DNA from: Piezodorus guildinii
Lineage: Eukaryota > Arthropoda > Insecta > Hemiptera > Pentatomidae
Direction of reading: 5' to 3'
Assembly (NCBI GenBank): GCA_023052935.1
Contig: CM041298.1
Coordinates: 57,468,217-57,532,216 of the forward strand
DNA: 64,000 bases
The notes beneath the pieces were generated by a model. That model worked only from the letters and a program-made list of their open reading frames with translations, was not told the origin of the DNA and did no database searches. Below, in pieces: positions 24,103-34,255 of the stretch. How positions within the stretch are numbered: the first letter of the stretch is position 1; each line of letters starts with the position of its first letter. The position numbers and the translations under genes were made by a program.

Positions 24103-25244
24103 TATTCGTCAGATGGTTATGGGTATTGTTGTGTTGGTAATCTAGGTAACCACTGGTTATGATTTTGAGTTATTGCAGTCCATTATTTATATACAAAAAA
24201 GTATTTTCTATACAACTCTAGCTGTTGCTAAGGAAAAAGGGGTATCATCCATTCCAACCTACTGTTTTTTTGCTGTTGCTAGGTCGGTTAACAATCCTAG
24301 TTTTTACCGTATTTTATGGTTCTTGTCGTAGGCGACCTTGGGTGACCCTTGTCAAACCTACTTGTCACGCTGCTATGAAATAAATATATGTATATAACAG
24401 TCATTTATATGTACGAAAAAAGAAAGTTGTAAGAAAGGAAACAATTTTCGTTTATCATTATTGTAATTTTTATATTTACATAGGCTTTCTTCGGTTATAT
24501 TATTACAAGTTTTAAACCAAGATCAGATTTCTAATGCAAATGTATTTTCTCTTCTATAGCTCACTCTATATAAAATGATGTCACGATTTTCCGCTGACCC
24601 CTAAACCATGAGACGGATTTTGAAACGGTCTACTCTATCATATTACGACACTCTTTCCTGAAGTTTTCTTAGTAAAATCTATCAAAATTAAGTTTTCTTT
24701 AAATTGGGAAAATTAAATCTTCCGTAATCAAAGTATGAATTCATCTTACCTGAAATATGAGTAGTAATTTAGACGTATAATGTACCGATGGAAAGCACAA
24801 GATTTTATAAAAGTTAATATGCAATAAAATAAGTTGTACAAGTTAACAGAATGTCATTATAAACCCATAAAGTTATGAACATATATTATTCGTGATGTTA
24901 ATAATGAGAGAGGTTATGTGATTCAGTGTTGCCAACTTCCAGTTTTTATTGTTCCATACAGTATGCACGATTTTAGTATAATATTACTTTGTAAATCGTA
25001 ACTGAGTTGTTATAAATCGATAAACTGATATTGTTAATTATTATTTCTACTTTATTACAGATTATTTATTAATTATTTTATTTTTTATTTATTTATTTTT
25101 ATTAATTATTTCTACTTTATTATAGATTATTTAATGAAAAAAGAGGTTTCACTTTTCAGGCCTAATTGCTAAGGAAAAAAAAAAAAAAAATCCTGTACCA
25201 CTGAGCCCATGAAGAGTTTTGGGCTCAGTACATGTAGAGATTAA
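24103..25244. other. Unassigned AT-rich sequence
   Basis: A GC-richer stretch (24110-24370) has a repeated GCTGTTGCTA motif. No gene or known repeat is recognised. Homopolymer A occurs at 25170-25185. Confidence 0.35.
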
Positions 25245-26193
25245 TATTATATTGAGGATGTATAGTTGACTGTAGAAACTATTATAGGTGGAATAGTCAG
25301 GAATCAGTCATTTTTTGAAAAGTTTTTAATTTTGCCAACGTTTCGGCTCAAGCTTGTGACCGAAGTTACAGGACCGAAGCCATATATATCCATATGGAAA
25401 AAGATCGAGTACCCGTAAATCATAAAACAGACAAAGAGATAATCTCTCCCTCGTATGCTAACATCTTCCGTCTCCTTAAATTATAACTCTATCACTTTAT
25501 TGTACAAATTGCTTGTGTAATGTATATTTTATTTATTTACTGTATATTTATCTTTCTGTTTATAACACCTCTGGTTCTTGTTTTTATTATTTATTTTATT
25601 TTATTTTTTATTATATACCTCATGGATTTTTTAAATACCTCAGATTCTAGTGTTTATAATTTTCTGTTAAAAATGTTGAGCCTTATTGTACATACGGATA
25701 TATTATTTTGTTTTTTCCATTATATAATTTTGTAAAACTTTTTAAAAACAAAGATAAGCTATAGTATTTACACTTAGAGGGAAAACCTTCAGGGTTTTTA
25801 CAGGAACCCCTCCCCATACTACCTATGTTTATGGTTTTCCTCAGTTTATGCTTGGTCATGGCTCAGTAATGGTACGTTTATATATATTTTTTTACTTCTA
25901 TATTAAAGTCTAAAGTTCTGTAAAGATTTTTATGCTTATCATCTTCAGATTATGTATCATATTATCATTATTTGTATCTATAATATTTAAGTATGTTGGT
26001 ATATTTTTTGTTTTATTTCAAATGTTATCATTGTCACTACCTTCAAAAGAAAATTTTCATTATCATATTAATATGTATCTCTTTTGTTCTGATGTTTGTA
26101 GCCCTGATCATGGCTCTCAAGCTTGAGCCGAAACGTTAGCAAAATTAAAAACTTTTCAAAAAATGACTGATTCCTGACTATTCCACCTATAAT
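25245..26193. mobile_element. Penelope-like repeat in inverted pair (75-bp termini)
   Basis: 25280-25354 and 26119-26193 are inverted copies of each other with few mismatches. They run from ATTATAGGTGGAATAGTCAGG through GCCAACGTTTCGGCTC to AAGCTT. The enclosed sequence includes TGCTTGGTCATGGCTCAGTAATG (about 25847-25869), a block that also precedes the motif at 60760. The GAGCCGAAACG segments sit at the hammerhead GAAA position, with a mutated core (CTGATCA at 26104-26110). No reverse transcriptase frame is present. This looks like two 3' ends of a Penelope-like element in head-to-head arrangement. Confidence 0.55.
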
Positions 26194-26194
26194 A

Positions 26195-26370
26195 TTATAT
26201 TAGAGACTCGTACTGTTCTAGGCAAACGGCAGTGCAATGAGGTGATTAGGCCGAGATCACGCTTAGCCGCCATGTTTTTTCCCCATTTTTGGGTACCCAC
26301 TTGATTGAGGTTGGGTGTGCTGCAGGAGGGTCTCCATACCCTAGGATCGCCCCCCGGCTGAAATAACAAA
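26195..26370 (-). mobile_element. SINE-2 copy
   Basis: Read on the minus strand: GGGCGATCCTAGGGTATGG, AGCACACCCAACCTC, AAGTGGGTACCCAAAAATGG, CATGGCGGCTAAGCG, TCTCGGCCTAATCACC and TAGAACAGTACGAGTCTC. It is better preserved than the copy at 17445. The head region abuts A/T-rich flank. Confidence 0.7.
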
Positions 26371-26422
26371 ATAAATAATTAATTTTTATTACAATTAAGA
26401 ATAGTTTGAATGAATAATTGTA

Positions 26423-26683
26423 TTATTAGGTTCCTTTAATTAAAATGATCCTTTTCATTCAACTTATTTTATTTTCTTATTTTTTGTCCCTACGTTTTAC
26501 ATAAAGAGGTATGTAAATTGATTTATAAGAATTTAAAAAATAATGTTGTATATCTTTTAATTTTAAAATAAATGTTTTTGTAGATCCCTTGAGAATGGCA
26601 AAGAGCCGAAACGTAGGGACAAAAAATAAGAAAATAAAATAAGTTGAATGAAAAGGATCATTTTAATTAAAGGAACCTAATAA
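26423..26683. repeat. Perfect 75-bp inverted repeat, 111-bp spacer
   Basis: Arms 26423-26497 and 26609-26683 are exact reverse complements by base-by-base reading. They run from TTATTAGGTTCC to TCCCTACGTTT. The 111-bp spacer is AT-rich and ends GAGAATGGCAAAGAGCC. The second arm starts at GAAACG, the same point at which hammerhead-like GAAA sits in the Penelope-type copies. It may be another inverted Penelope-like terminal pair. The exact identity of the arms suggests recent origin or gene conversion. Confidence 0.9.
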
Positions 26684-26689
26684 AATAAA

Positions 26690-26768
26690 TAATATTCCGC
26701 CACAGCCAGGATTCGAACCCAGGACTCGGAGCACAGTAAACTAGCGCTCTACCCACTATACTATAGAA
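26690..26768 (-). pseudogene. tRNA-like pseudogene / tRNA-derived SINE head
   Basis: On the minus strand an A-box-like TAGTATAGTGGGTAGAGCG is followed, about 25 bp later, by a canonical B-box core GGTTCGAATCC. The T stem has a mismatch at its centre, and the 3' end (GTGGCGGA) has no complementary 5' acceptor strand, so this is not an intact tRNA gene. It abuts the 75-bp inverted repeat. Confidence 0.55.
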
Positions 26769-26944
26769 TTATATTATGGTATTGCGATTTATCTAGCTCT
26801 TTACAGGAAATTCACTTATGGATATAGTGATCTATTAATCAAGGGAAAAAGGATCAACCGTCACAGATAAATAAAAAATCTATATTTCTGATATTTCTAG
26901 ACCGATTTCGATTATTTTTATTTTTTTTTCGTACAGAATTTTAT
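26769..26944. other. AT-rich linker
   Basis: Short AT-rich sequence with nothing recognised. Confidence 0.4.
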
Positions 26945-27180
26945 TCTAATATTTAATTAATGGTTCGAACCCCCGTCTGAGGGACAATTATTTATTCTGT
27001 TATTCAGCCGTAGAGAGTGACCCTAGGGTGTGGAGACTCTTCAAGAGCACACCCAGCTTCTATAAAGTGGGTACCCAAAATTGGTGAAAAACCTGGTGGC
27101 TGATGTACCTGATCAAGGCCTTATCACCGCTTCTCACAGTAAAACAGTAAGAAATTCTATATATACTGAACCTCCCTTGG
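26945..27180 (+). mobile_element. SINE-2 copy with tRNA-like B box
   Basis: Starts with TGGTTCGAACCCCCG (B-box-like). It continues with GTGACCCTAGGGTGTGG, AGAGCACACCCAGC, AAAGTGGGTACCCAAAATTGG and CCTGGTGGCTG. It is diverged at the 3' part. The intact B box shows that this family also has a tRNA-derived head. Confidence 0.65.
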
Positions 27181-27204
27181 GTTGTAGAGTTTTTTTTTAA
27201 ATTT

Positions 27205-27785
27205 AATCAATGTGAATCCTGACACGAGACTAAAACGACAAGAAACTGCCCGTAGATACCGATTACTACAACACTTACTCGACAAACGTTCAAAACTTCA
27301 AATTCATTGCAAAAAGCTCATTTATGTTACCGTCATCAAACCCAACTGCACATATGGAATTGAGCTTTGGGGCTCTACTCAGTCATCTGATTCCTCCCGT
27401 ATCCAATCCAAAATCCTTCGCAAAATCCTAAATGCTCCTTATTTCGTCACAAATAAAATCATCTATAATAACCTTAATATCCCATTTCTTGCAGACCTTT
27501 CTCGTACCAGATATACCACTTTTAATTCCAAATTCCCAACCCATATAAACCCTCTTGTCCGCAACCAAATCAACCTCACATATTCCTGACAACCCTCCGA
27601 GGTGATTAAAAAGAAGATGGCCTCAGGATCTACTTACTTAAATAAACATTGAAGTACTACCGCTGGGTAGTTTCTTCACAAGCCTTTTACGCCCTTTATT
27701 ATAATTCAACACTATTACTTATTGTATTTATGTTAATATACAGTTGTAAAATTCAATAAAATATAAATAAGAAAAAATGATAAAA
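27205..27785 (+). mobile_element. Jockey-like LINE, 5'-truncated copy
   Basis: The frame at 27212-27589 encodes the region downstream of the reverse transcriptase core of jockey-type LINEs. It has NPDTRLKRQETARRYRLLQ, then YGIELWGSTQ, IQSKILRKILNAPYFVTN, IIYNNLNIPF and a stop. A 3' UTR follows with GAAGATGGCCTCAGG, ending TCAATAAAATATAAATAAG. The catalytic RT domain is missing. Close relatives in the window are the minus-strand copy at 47695 and the degenerate copy at 46765. Confidence 0.85.
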
Positions 27786-27834
27786 TAAATAAATGTGACT
27801 TTCTTTTATAATCATAGATAAATAATATTTGGGA

Positions 27835-28105
27835 TCACCAGTAGCAGAGAGCCTAGCATAACAATCTTCTATGACAAAGGTTACGGGTTCAAACCCGCAG
27901 ATGGTCCTTGGAATTTTTTATGGAAGTAAAAAATCCTTAGTTATGCTGTCCTTCAGAGGGGACGTAAAGAGGTGGTCCCATGCCTGTACGATGTCAGGTA
28001 ATTGTTAAAGATCCTGGATTGACAAAATCTATGACTACCACTATAAAGTCGTCCGATTAGCCGCAGTAGCGTAAAATGATGTTAAATAAATAAACAAACA
28101 AACGA
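27835..28105 (+). mobile_element. SINE-1 copy
   Basis: The tRNA-like head contains GGTTACGGGTTCAAACCC (B box) and an AGCAGAGAGCCTAGCATAAC A-box region. Body blocks are TTATGCTGTCCTTCAG, GGTGGTCCCATGCCTG, GATGTCAGGTAATTG, CGTCCGATTAGCC and GATGTTAAATAAATAAAC. Length is about 270 bp. Confidence 0.85.
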
Positions 28106-28605
28106 TAAATATATCATTACTTCTCACGATAGCTTGAGTTTCAAGAAGATTAACTCTAGAACTGTTGCAATATGGCATACTGCATGACCATAATTTGATT
28201 ATTTAAGGTACTGATGCCATCTTCAACCTTCTGGTCTGTTATCTCCCTTTGCAAAGGTCAGATGGACTGCAAACAATTAGGTTTTATTACTGCACTGACA
28301 CACATAGCCCCAGTTTGGAATCCTCAAGGTTGAACCATTTGACTTCAATCAGATGTCTTAACAACATCTCCGGAATTAAAAGGTGTAGGTTGTTTATTTC
28401 ATATCAAGAGATTATTACATAGAAACTCAGGGACGTTGCCTTGACAGGGGACAAGTCATTTTCCCTCCTCTCCCTTCTTTCAAATAAAGCAAAGTAAAGG
28501 AAACACGAGAATCTATTCAATTTTTTTTTTTTTTTTTACACAAATAAGTTAATTCAAAGACAATTGCGGCACCTATGGCATTGATTAGGGACTGTAGTTA
28601 TTTAT
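28106..28605. other. Unassigned, moderately GC-rich sequence
   Basis: About 28130-28480 is less AT-rich than its surroundings but has no long frame. No repeat family is recognised. Confidence 0.35.
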
Positions 28606-28790
28606 TTATTTATTAACATTAAGGGCCTTTATCCATCAGGGTTATTTTGTCACTGAATTCAAACTGCAATAATTTTTGTCACATAAATAAGATACAAAAC
28701 AAAGTTTAGATAATTAAATTACAAAGTAACAAAATAAAAAATGAAAATAATTAGTCGAAACGTTCTTTTCTTGGTGTACCTCCATCTGAA
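28606..28790 (-). repeat. LINE 3'-end-like fragment with (TAAA)n tail
   Basis: On the minus strand the sequence ends CTGATGGATAAAGGCCC, TTAATGTTAATAAATAAATA. This is a typical 3' terminus and microsatellite tail of a CR1/jockey-type LINE. No coding part is retained. Confidence 0.5.
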
Positions 28791-28809
28791 CGCAACCTTC
28801 ATCATTGAA

Positions 28810-29334
28810 TAAATTAAAAATATGGTGCTCGCAACACACGACTTTCATTTACCTCTGTTGTTAACATCAATTAAAATTGTTCTTAAGAATTTTTAGATAA
28901 AATTAGATATAAAAAAATGTTGGTAAAGAATTAATTACATTGAATTTCAATAGAAACATGTTTTATCGGTTTTTCATCACTCTCCGTTAACTTTTACAAG
29001 TTTTTGAATAAGATAATATTTTCCCTAAAATCTTTAGCTTTCTAATGATATATTATACATCTATATTACTTTTTTATGTCCAAAACACAAAAATTGCATA
29101 AACAAATATTTTTGCCCTTTTGTCCTTTAGTTGTTTATCGTAATCGTTCAAATTATGTATTTGTCCGTTTTTTATTAGTGTTTAAAAGATGATATAGTTA
29201 TTTTTATAGACTACAAAATTAAAAGTAGTTTAGAGAAAGAAAATTTAAAATATCGGCATTTAAGTCCTGTTATACGGTTTCAATCAGAATGAAGCCTGCA
29301 TGATATTGAATCCCATTAAAGTTTACTTATATAC
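28810..29334 (+). repeat. Family-A repeat, 5' two-thirds
   Basis: Begins TGGTGCTCGCAACACACGAC, TTTCATTTACCTC. It runs collinearly through the family to AATATCGGCATTTAAGTCC and CAGAATGAAGCC. It stops abruptly where a jockey-like coding fragment starts, so it was either interrupted or truncated there. Confidence 0.85.
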
Positions 29335-29570
29335 TACTAATGTATGGTTGGGAAGTGTGGGGCGCAGCTTCCTCAACGAAAAGAAAAAAATTGCAAACTT
29401 TTCAAAACAAAATATTAAGAATAGCCGTAAATGCCCCATGGTTTATTAGAAATAGCCAACTCCATCGTGAGCTACAAATCGAATACATGGAAGACTTCAT
29501 CAAAATCCGCTTAAAAAAATACCACTCGCAGCTACCAGCAGCTTTTATTTTTCCTCAGCTATCTTGACTT
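29335..29570 (+). pseudogene. Jockey-like LINE ORF2 fragment
   Basis: The frame at 29340-29567 reads YGWEVWGAASSTKRKKLQ, FQNKILRIAVNAPWFIRN and LHRELQIEYM, ending near QLPAA. This is the conserved C-terminal region of jockey-type reverse transcriptase polyproteins. The subfamily differs from the copy at 27205. It is a short fragment with no RT core or 3' tail. Confidence 0.8.
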
Positions 29571-30089
29571 AACGTTGGACTATTATGACTCCAAAAGCTA
29601 ACCTCTGTTTACACAAGCACAACTCTTATTGACTGACCATAGCATTACTGGAAGTGATATGTCCCTGTATTGGAAATGTAATTTCAAGTACTGGCTGGAA
29701 TATTATGTTTATGTATCGCGGACATGTTGCCCTTCAGTATGTTTCAGGTACCTGGCCATTTTATGTTTACAGGTACCCGGGAAGATAATCAGTATTGTGG
29801 GTAAGCAAACCTTAAGGCTGACGGGTTTATGTCCTGGTTGTAATTTTTATTTTGGACGGGTACCTTTTTCGTACAAGCAGTATAAGGGATCTTAACAGGG
29901 TTATAACTTGTTTTCAGCTTAGAAGAAGTTGGCAGATAATGGTAGGTTTCAGGTATAGACCAAACTGAAAATGTTGACCTGTTCCTTTGGGATACTCAGG
30001 ATGGGATATTCCTACTGGGCTTCGGAGTGTACCTGAATGTTTTTAGGTTTTGGGCCGTTGCATCCTTTGAAACCTCATTCACGTACTTT
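29571..30089. other. Unassigned GC-elevated sequence
   Basis: This stretch lies just 3' of the RTE-like insertion site. It is less AT-rich than average, with recurrent CAGGTACC/GGGTACC-like motifs. The plus-strand frame 29629-29895 matches no family I recognise. Confidence 0.35.
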
Positions 30090-33000
30090 AATATAACAAA
30101 TAATAATAATAATAATAGGCTTAGCGAACCCGAAGGTTCGATGCCGATACCACCAAATTCCGCTTACACAGACTCGTCCAATGTTCACCATTCAAGCCCA
30201 AGCTCCCTAGATCAGCCTTAACGCAATCCTCCCATCGACGCTTCGGCCTACCTTTTGGACGCCTACCAGTCGGATCAGCAAATATCAACTTTCTCGGAAT
30301 CCGCTCGTCATCGAGCCCAACAACTTTACTCGCCCATTTGAGTCTCCGCGATGCAATCAGCTCAATTATATTCACAGGATGCAAGTTCCGCAATTCCGCG
30401 TTATGCAACCTTCTAAACTCCCCAGTGGCCTCATCTCTCTTTGAACCAAATATCCTACGCAATACCTTATTTTCGAAAACCCTAAGCCGTTGTTCATCCT
30501 TCAAAGTAAGCGGCCACGTTTCACATCCGTAAAGAACCGTTGGAAGAATAATAGTTTTATAAATTCTAATCTTTAAGTTTTTAGATAGAAGCCGCGAACT
30601 AAGTAACTTAGCAACTGAATAATAACACGCATTTCCCACCTTTAACCGGGACTTTATCTCTTCCTGGATTTCATTTTTTCTAGTTATGATTGAACCTAAA
30701 TACTTGAATTTCTCTACGTGTTCAAAAGTATGACCTGATATATCAATATCACCAAGATCGACACCGTTTCTGCTACTAATCATATACTTCGTCTTATCGG
30801 TATTTAATTCGAGTCCTATTTCTTTACCGATTTTTATTAACACACTTGTATTTAGTTGTATGGTTTCCGTGTCTTCACCTAGCAGTACCAGATCATCGGC
30901 ATACCCCAAAACCGAAATCTTGTCACCCATATTTAAGCCTTTCTCGGTACACATCACCTTTTCTATGACATATTCTAAAGCTATATTAAATAACACAGGT
31001 GAAAGAGAGTCACCCTGTTTCAAACCCGATCGCACCTCAAATCTCTCGGAGTAATTATGACCGATTCTAACTTTATGAAATGTTTCCGACAAACACATCT
31101 CTACTAGGTTTACTAACTTTCTAGGTATTCCCTGTTCAATCATGATGTTATATAGCTTCCGACGGTCTATTGAATCATAAGCCTTTTTAAAATCGATATA
31201 AAGTTGATGGACTACACCGTTGTATTCCAATTTTTTCTCTAATATTTGACGTAAGGAAAATATTTGGTCAATAGTCGAGCGATTCCGCCTAAAACCACAT
31301 TGGTAATCTCCGATAATTTCCTCAGCGTATTCCGTGATTCGACTAGTTAGAATTGACGAGAATATTTTATAGCATACTGGGAGAAGGGAGATCCCTCGAT
31401 AGTTGTTACAATCCGACCTCGGTCCTTTTTTGTGAATCGGAATAAGTATTGATTCTTTCCATTCTTCGGGCATTTTTTCAGTTTCCCAAATCGTTTTAAC
31501 TAAAAAATGTATTTTGGAAACGCCCGCTTCTCCACACGCCTTGATTAATTCACTCGTGATATTATCATTTCCTGCGGCCTTATAACGTTTTAATTTTCCT
31601 ATCGCCATTTCGACTTCCTCTTTACTCGGTGCGTCTATCCATGGTTCAGCGCTCTGATATTCAGAGAGAGGAGATTGATTATTATTTTCCGTATTTAAGA
31701 TGCCGTCAAAGTGTTGTTTAAATTTATTTAATATCTCAGAAGGGTCCGCAATTATATTGTTATTTGCATCTTTAACCGCATTCAATAGAGGTTCAAATCT
31801 TTTACGCGATTTGTTTATACCTTTGTACATCTCTCTTACGTTATTTTCGTTTCTGTGTTTTTCTATTTCTATTATTTTGCCTTTAAGATACTCTCTTTTC
31901 TTATTGTTTAAGAGTTTTGAAGTTTCATTCTTTACTAACCGAAAAAAAGCCACATTATTATCGCTTGGATTATTTAAGGAATTCAGTTTAGCGGTTTTTC
32001 TTTTTTCGCACATATTTTGACAATCCCTGTCGAACCAAGGTTTGTTCTTTTTATTTTCGATTTTTCCAAGACATAAATTACCGACCTCTTTAATATTATC
32101 CCTGATCCCTTCCCATAGTTTGTTTACATCTTTGTGTTCCTCGTCTGAAGATTCCAAAGCTTCGAACCGATTTTTTACTTCTATCGTGAATTGTTTTCTA
32201 ATTTCGAGGTTGTTCAATTTAACTAAATCAAAATTCTCGGGACGAATATAGTTCGGTGTTCTCTTTTTTGTATTTAGTTTTTGTCGAAGTTTCGCGATTA
32301 CTAATTCATGATCAGAACCGCATTCTGCACCCCGATACGATCTCACGTTAATTATGCTACTTTGCCATCTGTTTTGTATTAAAACATGATCGATTTGATT
32401 CCGTGTTTGTCCATCCGGCGATGTCCACGTATACTTATGAATATCCTTATGTTTAAATGTAGTACTTTTGATTACTAGGTTTTTCGAAATGGCAAAGTTT
32501 ATTATTCGGGTCCCATTATCATTACTATATTCGTGCAAACTTTCTTTACCGATTGTAGGACGATATACTTCTTCCCTTCCAACCTTTGCGTTCGCGTCGC
32601 CTAGTATTATCTTAATGTAATTTCGTGGTAACTTATCGTAAACCGACTCTAGTTTATCATAAAATTCGCATTTTAATTCATCATCACTGTCTTCGGTGGG
32701 AGAATGAATGTTTATAAACGCGATTTTAAACCAACGCCCTTGAAATATAGCAACCGATATTCTTTCACTAAAGAACTGTACGTCCCGTAATGCGGAAAGA
32801 AATCTATTCCTAATCAGAAACCCGGTACCTAGACAATAATTAACGCTCCCCCCGTACCAAATAGTATACTTTCCTTCTGTTAACGAACCCTCCCCTGGCC
32901 AGCGAACCTCTTGTAATGCAACGATATCTAAATGGTACCCCTTAACTTCATTCGCGACCGACTTTAACCCACCTGCCGTATTTAAACTTCTAACGTTCCA

Positions 33001-33354
33001 CGTCCCTATTGTTAGATCTCTAATTTTCATCTTGCGCCATGATTCCCCTGAAGCAGTCCCCACCCGGAGACCCGAACGGGGGACTAGTTTACCTCCGGAT
33101 AATGAGCGTTTTACCTCAGAGGAATCCATGACTTTTAGTGATATTTTGTGAACTAAAATATGTGAGTAGGGCGTTCGAACCTACGTCACACCCTCCAGCA
33201 AGCCTGGGGGGCCGCTCTCATTGTTGGTCAGCGAGTCCATCGGACTTAGCCGGGAGGAGCTTCCGAGGAAATTCCACCGACCATCCCCACATCCGCCACC
33301 CGTGGGACGCTCCCCATACGCGGTAATGAGATCCGCGCGAGGAATATAACAAAT
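30090..33354 (-). mobile_element. Full-length RTE-like LINE with target-site duplication
   Basis: The element occupies 30102-33342 on the minus strand and is bounded by direct repeats AATATAACAAAT (30090-30101 and 33343-33354). It has a GC-rich 5' UTR of about 213 bp, one long ORF and an extremely short 3' end: the stop codon is followed by GCC and then a (TAT)n tail. A tiny 3' UTR with a microsatellite tail is typical of RTE-type elements. The perfect duplication, intact ORF and full 5' end indicate a recent insertion. The GC content contrasts with the surrounding AT-rich DNA. Confidence 0.93.
30121..33129 (-). CDS. RTE-like LINE endonuclease-reverse transcriptase
   Basis: A 1002-residue polyprotein with no stop or frameshift. 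It nicks target DNA and reverse transcribes the element's RNA at the nick. The N-terminal apurinic-type endonuclease spans about residues 38-285: TWNVRSLN (43-50), LQEVRW with the catalytic Glu (72-77), GDANAKVG (177-184), NQIDHV (244-249) and GSDHE (271-275). The reverse transcriptase spans about 515-760: NNYRGISLLP (575-584), motif A LYIDFKKAYD (643-652), motif B SGLKQGDSLSP (701-711) and motif C YADD (743-746). A C-terminal thumb region follows with LYGCETW and GRPKRRWED. All catalytic residues are present, so the protein may be functional. There is no ORF1. The ATG at 33129 is the first in frame, although about 38 residues precede the endonuclease core, so initiation at the internal Met (residue 34) is possible. 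RTE assignment rests on layout and motifs. A related clade is possible. Confidence 0.92.
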   Translation of the reverse strand: MDSSEVKRSLSGGKLVPRSGLRVGTASGESWRKMKIRDLTIGTWNVRSLNTAGGLKSVANEVKGYHLDIVALQEVRWPGEGSLTEGKYTIWYGGSVNYCLGTGFLIRNRFLSALRDVQFFSERISVAIFQGRWFKIAFINIHSPTEDSDDELKCEFYDKLESVYDKLPRNYIKIILGDANAKVGREEVYRPTIGKESLHEYSNDNGTRIINFAISKNLVIKSTTFKHKDIHKYTWTSPDGQTRNQIDHVLIQNRWQSSIINVRSYRGAECGSDHELVIAKLRQKLNTKKRTPNYIRPENFDLVKLNNLEIRKQFTIEVKNRFEALESSDEEHKDVNKLWEGIRDNIKEVGNLCLGKIENKKNKPWFDRDCQNMCEKRKTAKLNSLNNPSDNNVAFFRLVKNETSKLLNNKKREYLKGKIIEIEKHRNENNVREMYKGINKSRKRFEPLLNAVKDANNNIIADPSEILNKFKQHFDGILNTENNNQSPLSEYQSAEPWIDAPSKEEVEMAIGKLKRYKAAGNDNITSELIKACGEAGVSKIHFLVKTIWETEKMPEEWKESILIPIHKKGPRSDCNNYRGISLLPVCYKIFSSILTSRITEYAEEIIGDYQCGFRRNRSTIDQIFSLRQILEKKLEYNGVVHQLYIDFKKAYDSIDRRKLYNIMIEQGIPRKLVNLVEMCLSETFHKVRIGHNYSERFEVRSGLKQGDSLSPVLFNIALEYVIEKVMCTEKGLNMGDKISVLGYADDLVLLGEDTETIQLNTSVLIKIGKEIGLELNTDKTKYMISSRNGVDLGDIDISGHTFEHVEKFKYLGSIITRKNEIQEEIKSRLKVGNACYYSVAKLLSSRLLSKNLKIRIYKTIILPTVLYGCETWPLTLKDEQRLRVFENKVLRRIFGSKRDEATGEFRRLHNAELRNLHPVNIIELIASRRLKWASKVVGLDDERIPRKLIFADPTGRRPKGRPKRRWEDCVKADLGSLGLNGEHWTSLCKRNLVVSASNLRVR

Positions 33355-33369
33355 ACATTGGAAAATTAT

Positions 33370-34255
33370 GCTTATTTTATTTTTACTTTTACTTACCTAT
33401 GTATGAAATATATAGTAAGGGAAAGTATTGCGATCGTGAAAATTTTTAAATTCCAGTTTTCAACGGAAATACACGTTTTAGAGTCCCTTGAGTCCAAATA
33501 AACATGTCCCGAAAAAAGGTCTGTGTGTGGTAACTCCCGGGCGAAAACGATAAGTCCTATGAAACTGAAATTTCATATTTAAGACAACTACACGCCCGAG
33601 ATGTTACAGAAACTTTTTTATCAAAATCAGCAGACCGGAAGATCTAGTTTATACCATGCATTTTGCACCTTTTAACGATTTTCTCAAATCCGGCTCTAAC
33701 GATTTTGATTAAACCCGCTATATCGATGTAAAATTTGAAAGGCTTTAATATGATGTTGGTTTCATTCTGATTGAAATAGTCTGACAGGGCTTAAATACCG
33801 ATATTCTAAATTTTCTTTCTCTCAAGTACCTTTAATTTTGTATATTTAAAAAAAAAAATTAGAACATAATCTTATTAGTATTGATAAATAAACGGTAAAT
33901 ATGCAAATTGAGCGAATTTGATGAACAACTAAAGGAGAAAAGTGCAAACATATTTTTTAATCCATTTTTGCGCTTTTGAACAAAAGAATAATAATATAGA
34001 TGTATTATATACCGTTGGATAGCTAAAGATTTTAGAAAAGTATTATCTAATACGCGGAATTTTAAAGTTTAATCGAGAATCATGAAAAGCCGATAAAACA
34101 AACACATGTTTCTATTGAAATTCAAAATAATTAATTCTTTAACAAATTTATATCTATCTTTGAATTTATTTGTTTTAATTTTATTTTTAACAACGGAGGT
34201 TAGTGAAAGTCGCATGTTGCGCGCACCAGAATTTTAACTATTCTTATTAAGTCAT
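33370..34255 (-). repeat. Family-A repeat, near full-length copy
   Basis: On the minus strand it runs from TTCTGGTGCGCGCAACATGCG (about 34230) to ACTTTCCCTTACTATATA and ACTTTTACTTACC-type termini at about 33380. It shows all family blocks in order, including GTAGATCTTCCGG and CAAAAGTGTGTGG-like segments, so it is a good reference copy at about 880 bp. No frame of note is present. Confidence 0.85.

Noticed and set aside
26690..26768. Intact tRNA gene on the minus strand
   Set aside because: Good B box, but the acceptor strands do not pair and the T stem has a central mismatch, so it was called a tRNA-like pseudogene.
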